A stretch of 64,000 nt of DNA from Liolophura sinensis (Eukaryota; Mollusca; Polyplacophora; Chitonida; Chitonidae): contig NC_088295.1 in assembly GCF_032854445.1 (NCBI RefSeq), positions 20,449,385-20,513,384 on the forward strand, read 5' to 3'. Both the position numbers and the translations under genes were made by a program. Position 1 is the first letter of the stretch. Each line of letters starts with the position of its first letter. The notes beneath the pieces are model-generated. The model did no database searches and was not told the origin of the DNA. It saw only the letters and a list, made by a program, of their open reading frames with translations. This document shows positions 63,427 through 64,000 of the stretch, one piece after another.

Positions 63427-64000
63427 TGATATCCTATTGAGATTCAGCCAGATCCATTGACTCTGTATGCTCAGGAAGTTTCACAGCCAACATAAGAAAT
63501 GATCGACTCCAAACTTTTGACGGTGTACATGTCAGTTCACAAATATGTCAATTAATAACGTCAGTAACGATTAAGTCAAGATCACGTAAGGATACTGAAG
63601 GTTTATTCTGAGTGAAGACTTCTCCGCCCAAGCCATGTGTTAGTATGCTATACCAGCAATAAAACTTAACTGGAACCAGTTCATCCCCCGCGGCGAATCG
63701 TGTTCACTCTTTATCAGTAATCTATATTGAAGGTGTAAATTAACGGCAAAAACGGTTCGATTTGGACTTATGCGTTGCATTTTTTGTCAGCTTACAAACT
63801 CTAGCTGTGTACGTGAGAATATCACCAATGACTTGTTGAGTTCATTATAGCAGTCTAGTTGCATTTCCGCACTGCGTTTTTCCTGCGATACGCTTTAGCC
63901 TGACCAAATACGGCAATTGAACTCATGTTCCCTCTGAGCTTAAAATACCCGAGGCTTGTGTAAATGTTATGTTTTCTCGATTAATCCACTCCAGAGTTTT

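Larger units (their letters stand above)
59828..64000. other. Intergenic DNA to window end, no gene recognised
   Basis: A 100-codon open frame at 60941-61243 and smaller ones match nothing known to me. Homopolymers and a tRNA-like fragment are listed separately. No exon with a convincing acceptor and donor was found. Confidence 0.45.

Overview
The window looks like invertebrate nuclear DNA, most likely from a mollusc. It has split genes with GT-AG introns, one protein-coding locus in 64 kb, and several copies of a tRNA-derived SINE whose 3' tail I associate with bivalve and gastropod genomes. The phylum call rests on repeat recognition and was not tested by a search.

Bases 1 to about 15.8 kb hold the 3' end of a meteorin/meteorin-like gene on the + strand. 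Three exons (1-217, 9071-9127, 12963-13282) join in compatible phase. They give the last 197 residues, including the CRPC motif and the C-terminal cysteines of the family. The 5' exons lie outside the window. Intron 2 carries a well-preserved SINE with a perfect 11-bp target-site duplication. A 2.5-kb 3' UTR probably ends at the AATAAA at 15799. The transcribed region is strongly poor in CpG, and CpG returns abruptly near 16.3 kb, as expected if gene-body methylation ends with the gene.

From 16.3 to 44.3 kb I find no convincing gene. This stretch holds SINE fragments, AT and C/T homopolymer tracts, a 19-bp minisatellite beside a perfect hairpin, a cluster of degenerate AACAC-type motifs, a 19-bp palindrome and a diverged 166-bp-period duplication.

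At 44.3-47.8 kb is a decayed Ty3/Gypsy LTR retrotransposon on the - strand. It has two LTRs of about 202 bp, a candidate primer-binding site, a Gag with a CCHC knuckle, reverse transcriptase, remnant RNase H and integrase. No protease is visible, and catalytic aspartates are lost in both RT and integrase. The LTRs keep palindromic CRE-like sites.

At 55.3-59.8 kb is a decayed non-LTR retrotransposon of the I/Nimb type on the + strand: ORF1 with zinc knuckles, then an ORF2 with endonuclease, RT and RNase H. It sits inside the third copy of a 30-bp tandem repeat and is bracketed by a 12-bp target-site duplication. Part of its RT, including motif A, is deleted.

The rest (47.8-55.3 kb and 59.8-64 kb) appears intergenic, with low-complexity tracts and weak tRNA-like fragments. 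I found no CRISPR array, rRNA gene, prokaryotic operon or clearly new biological system.
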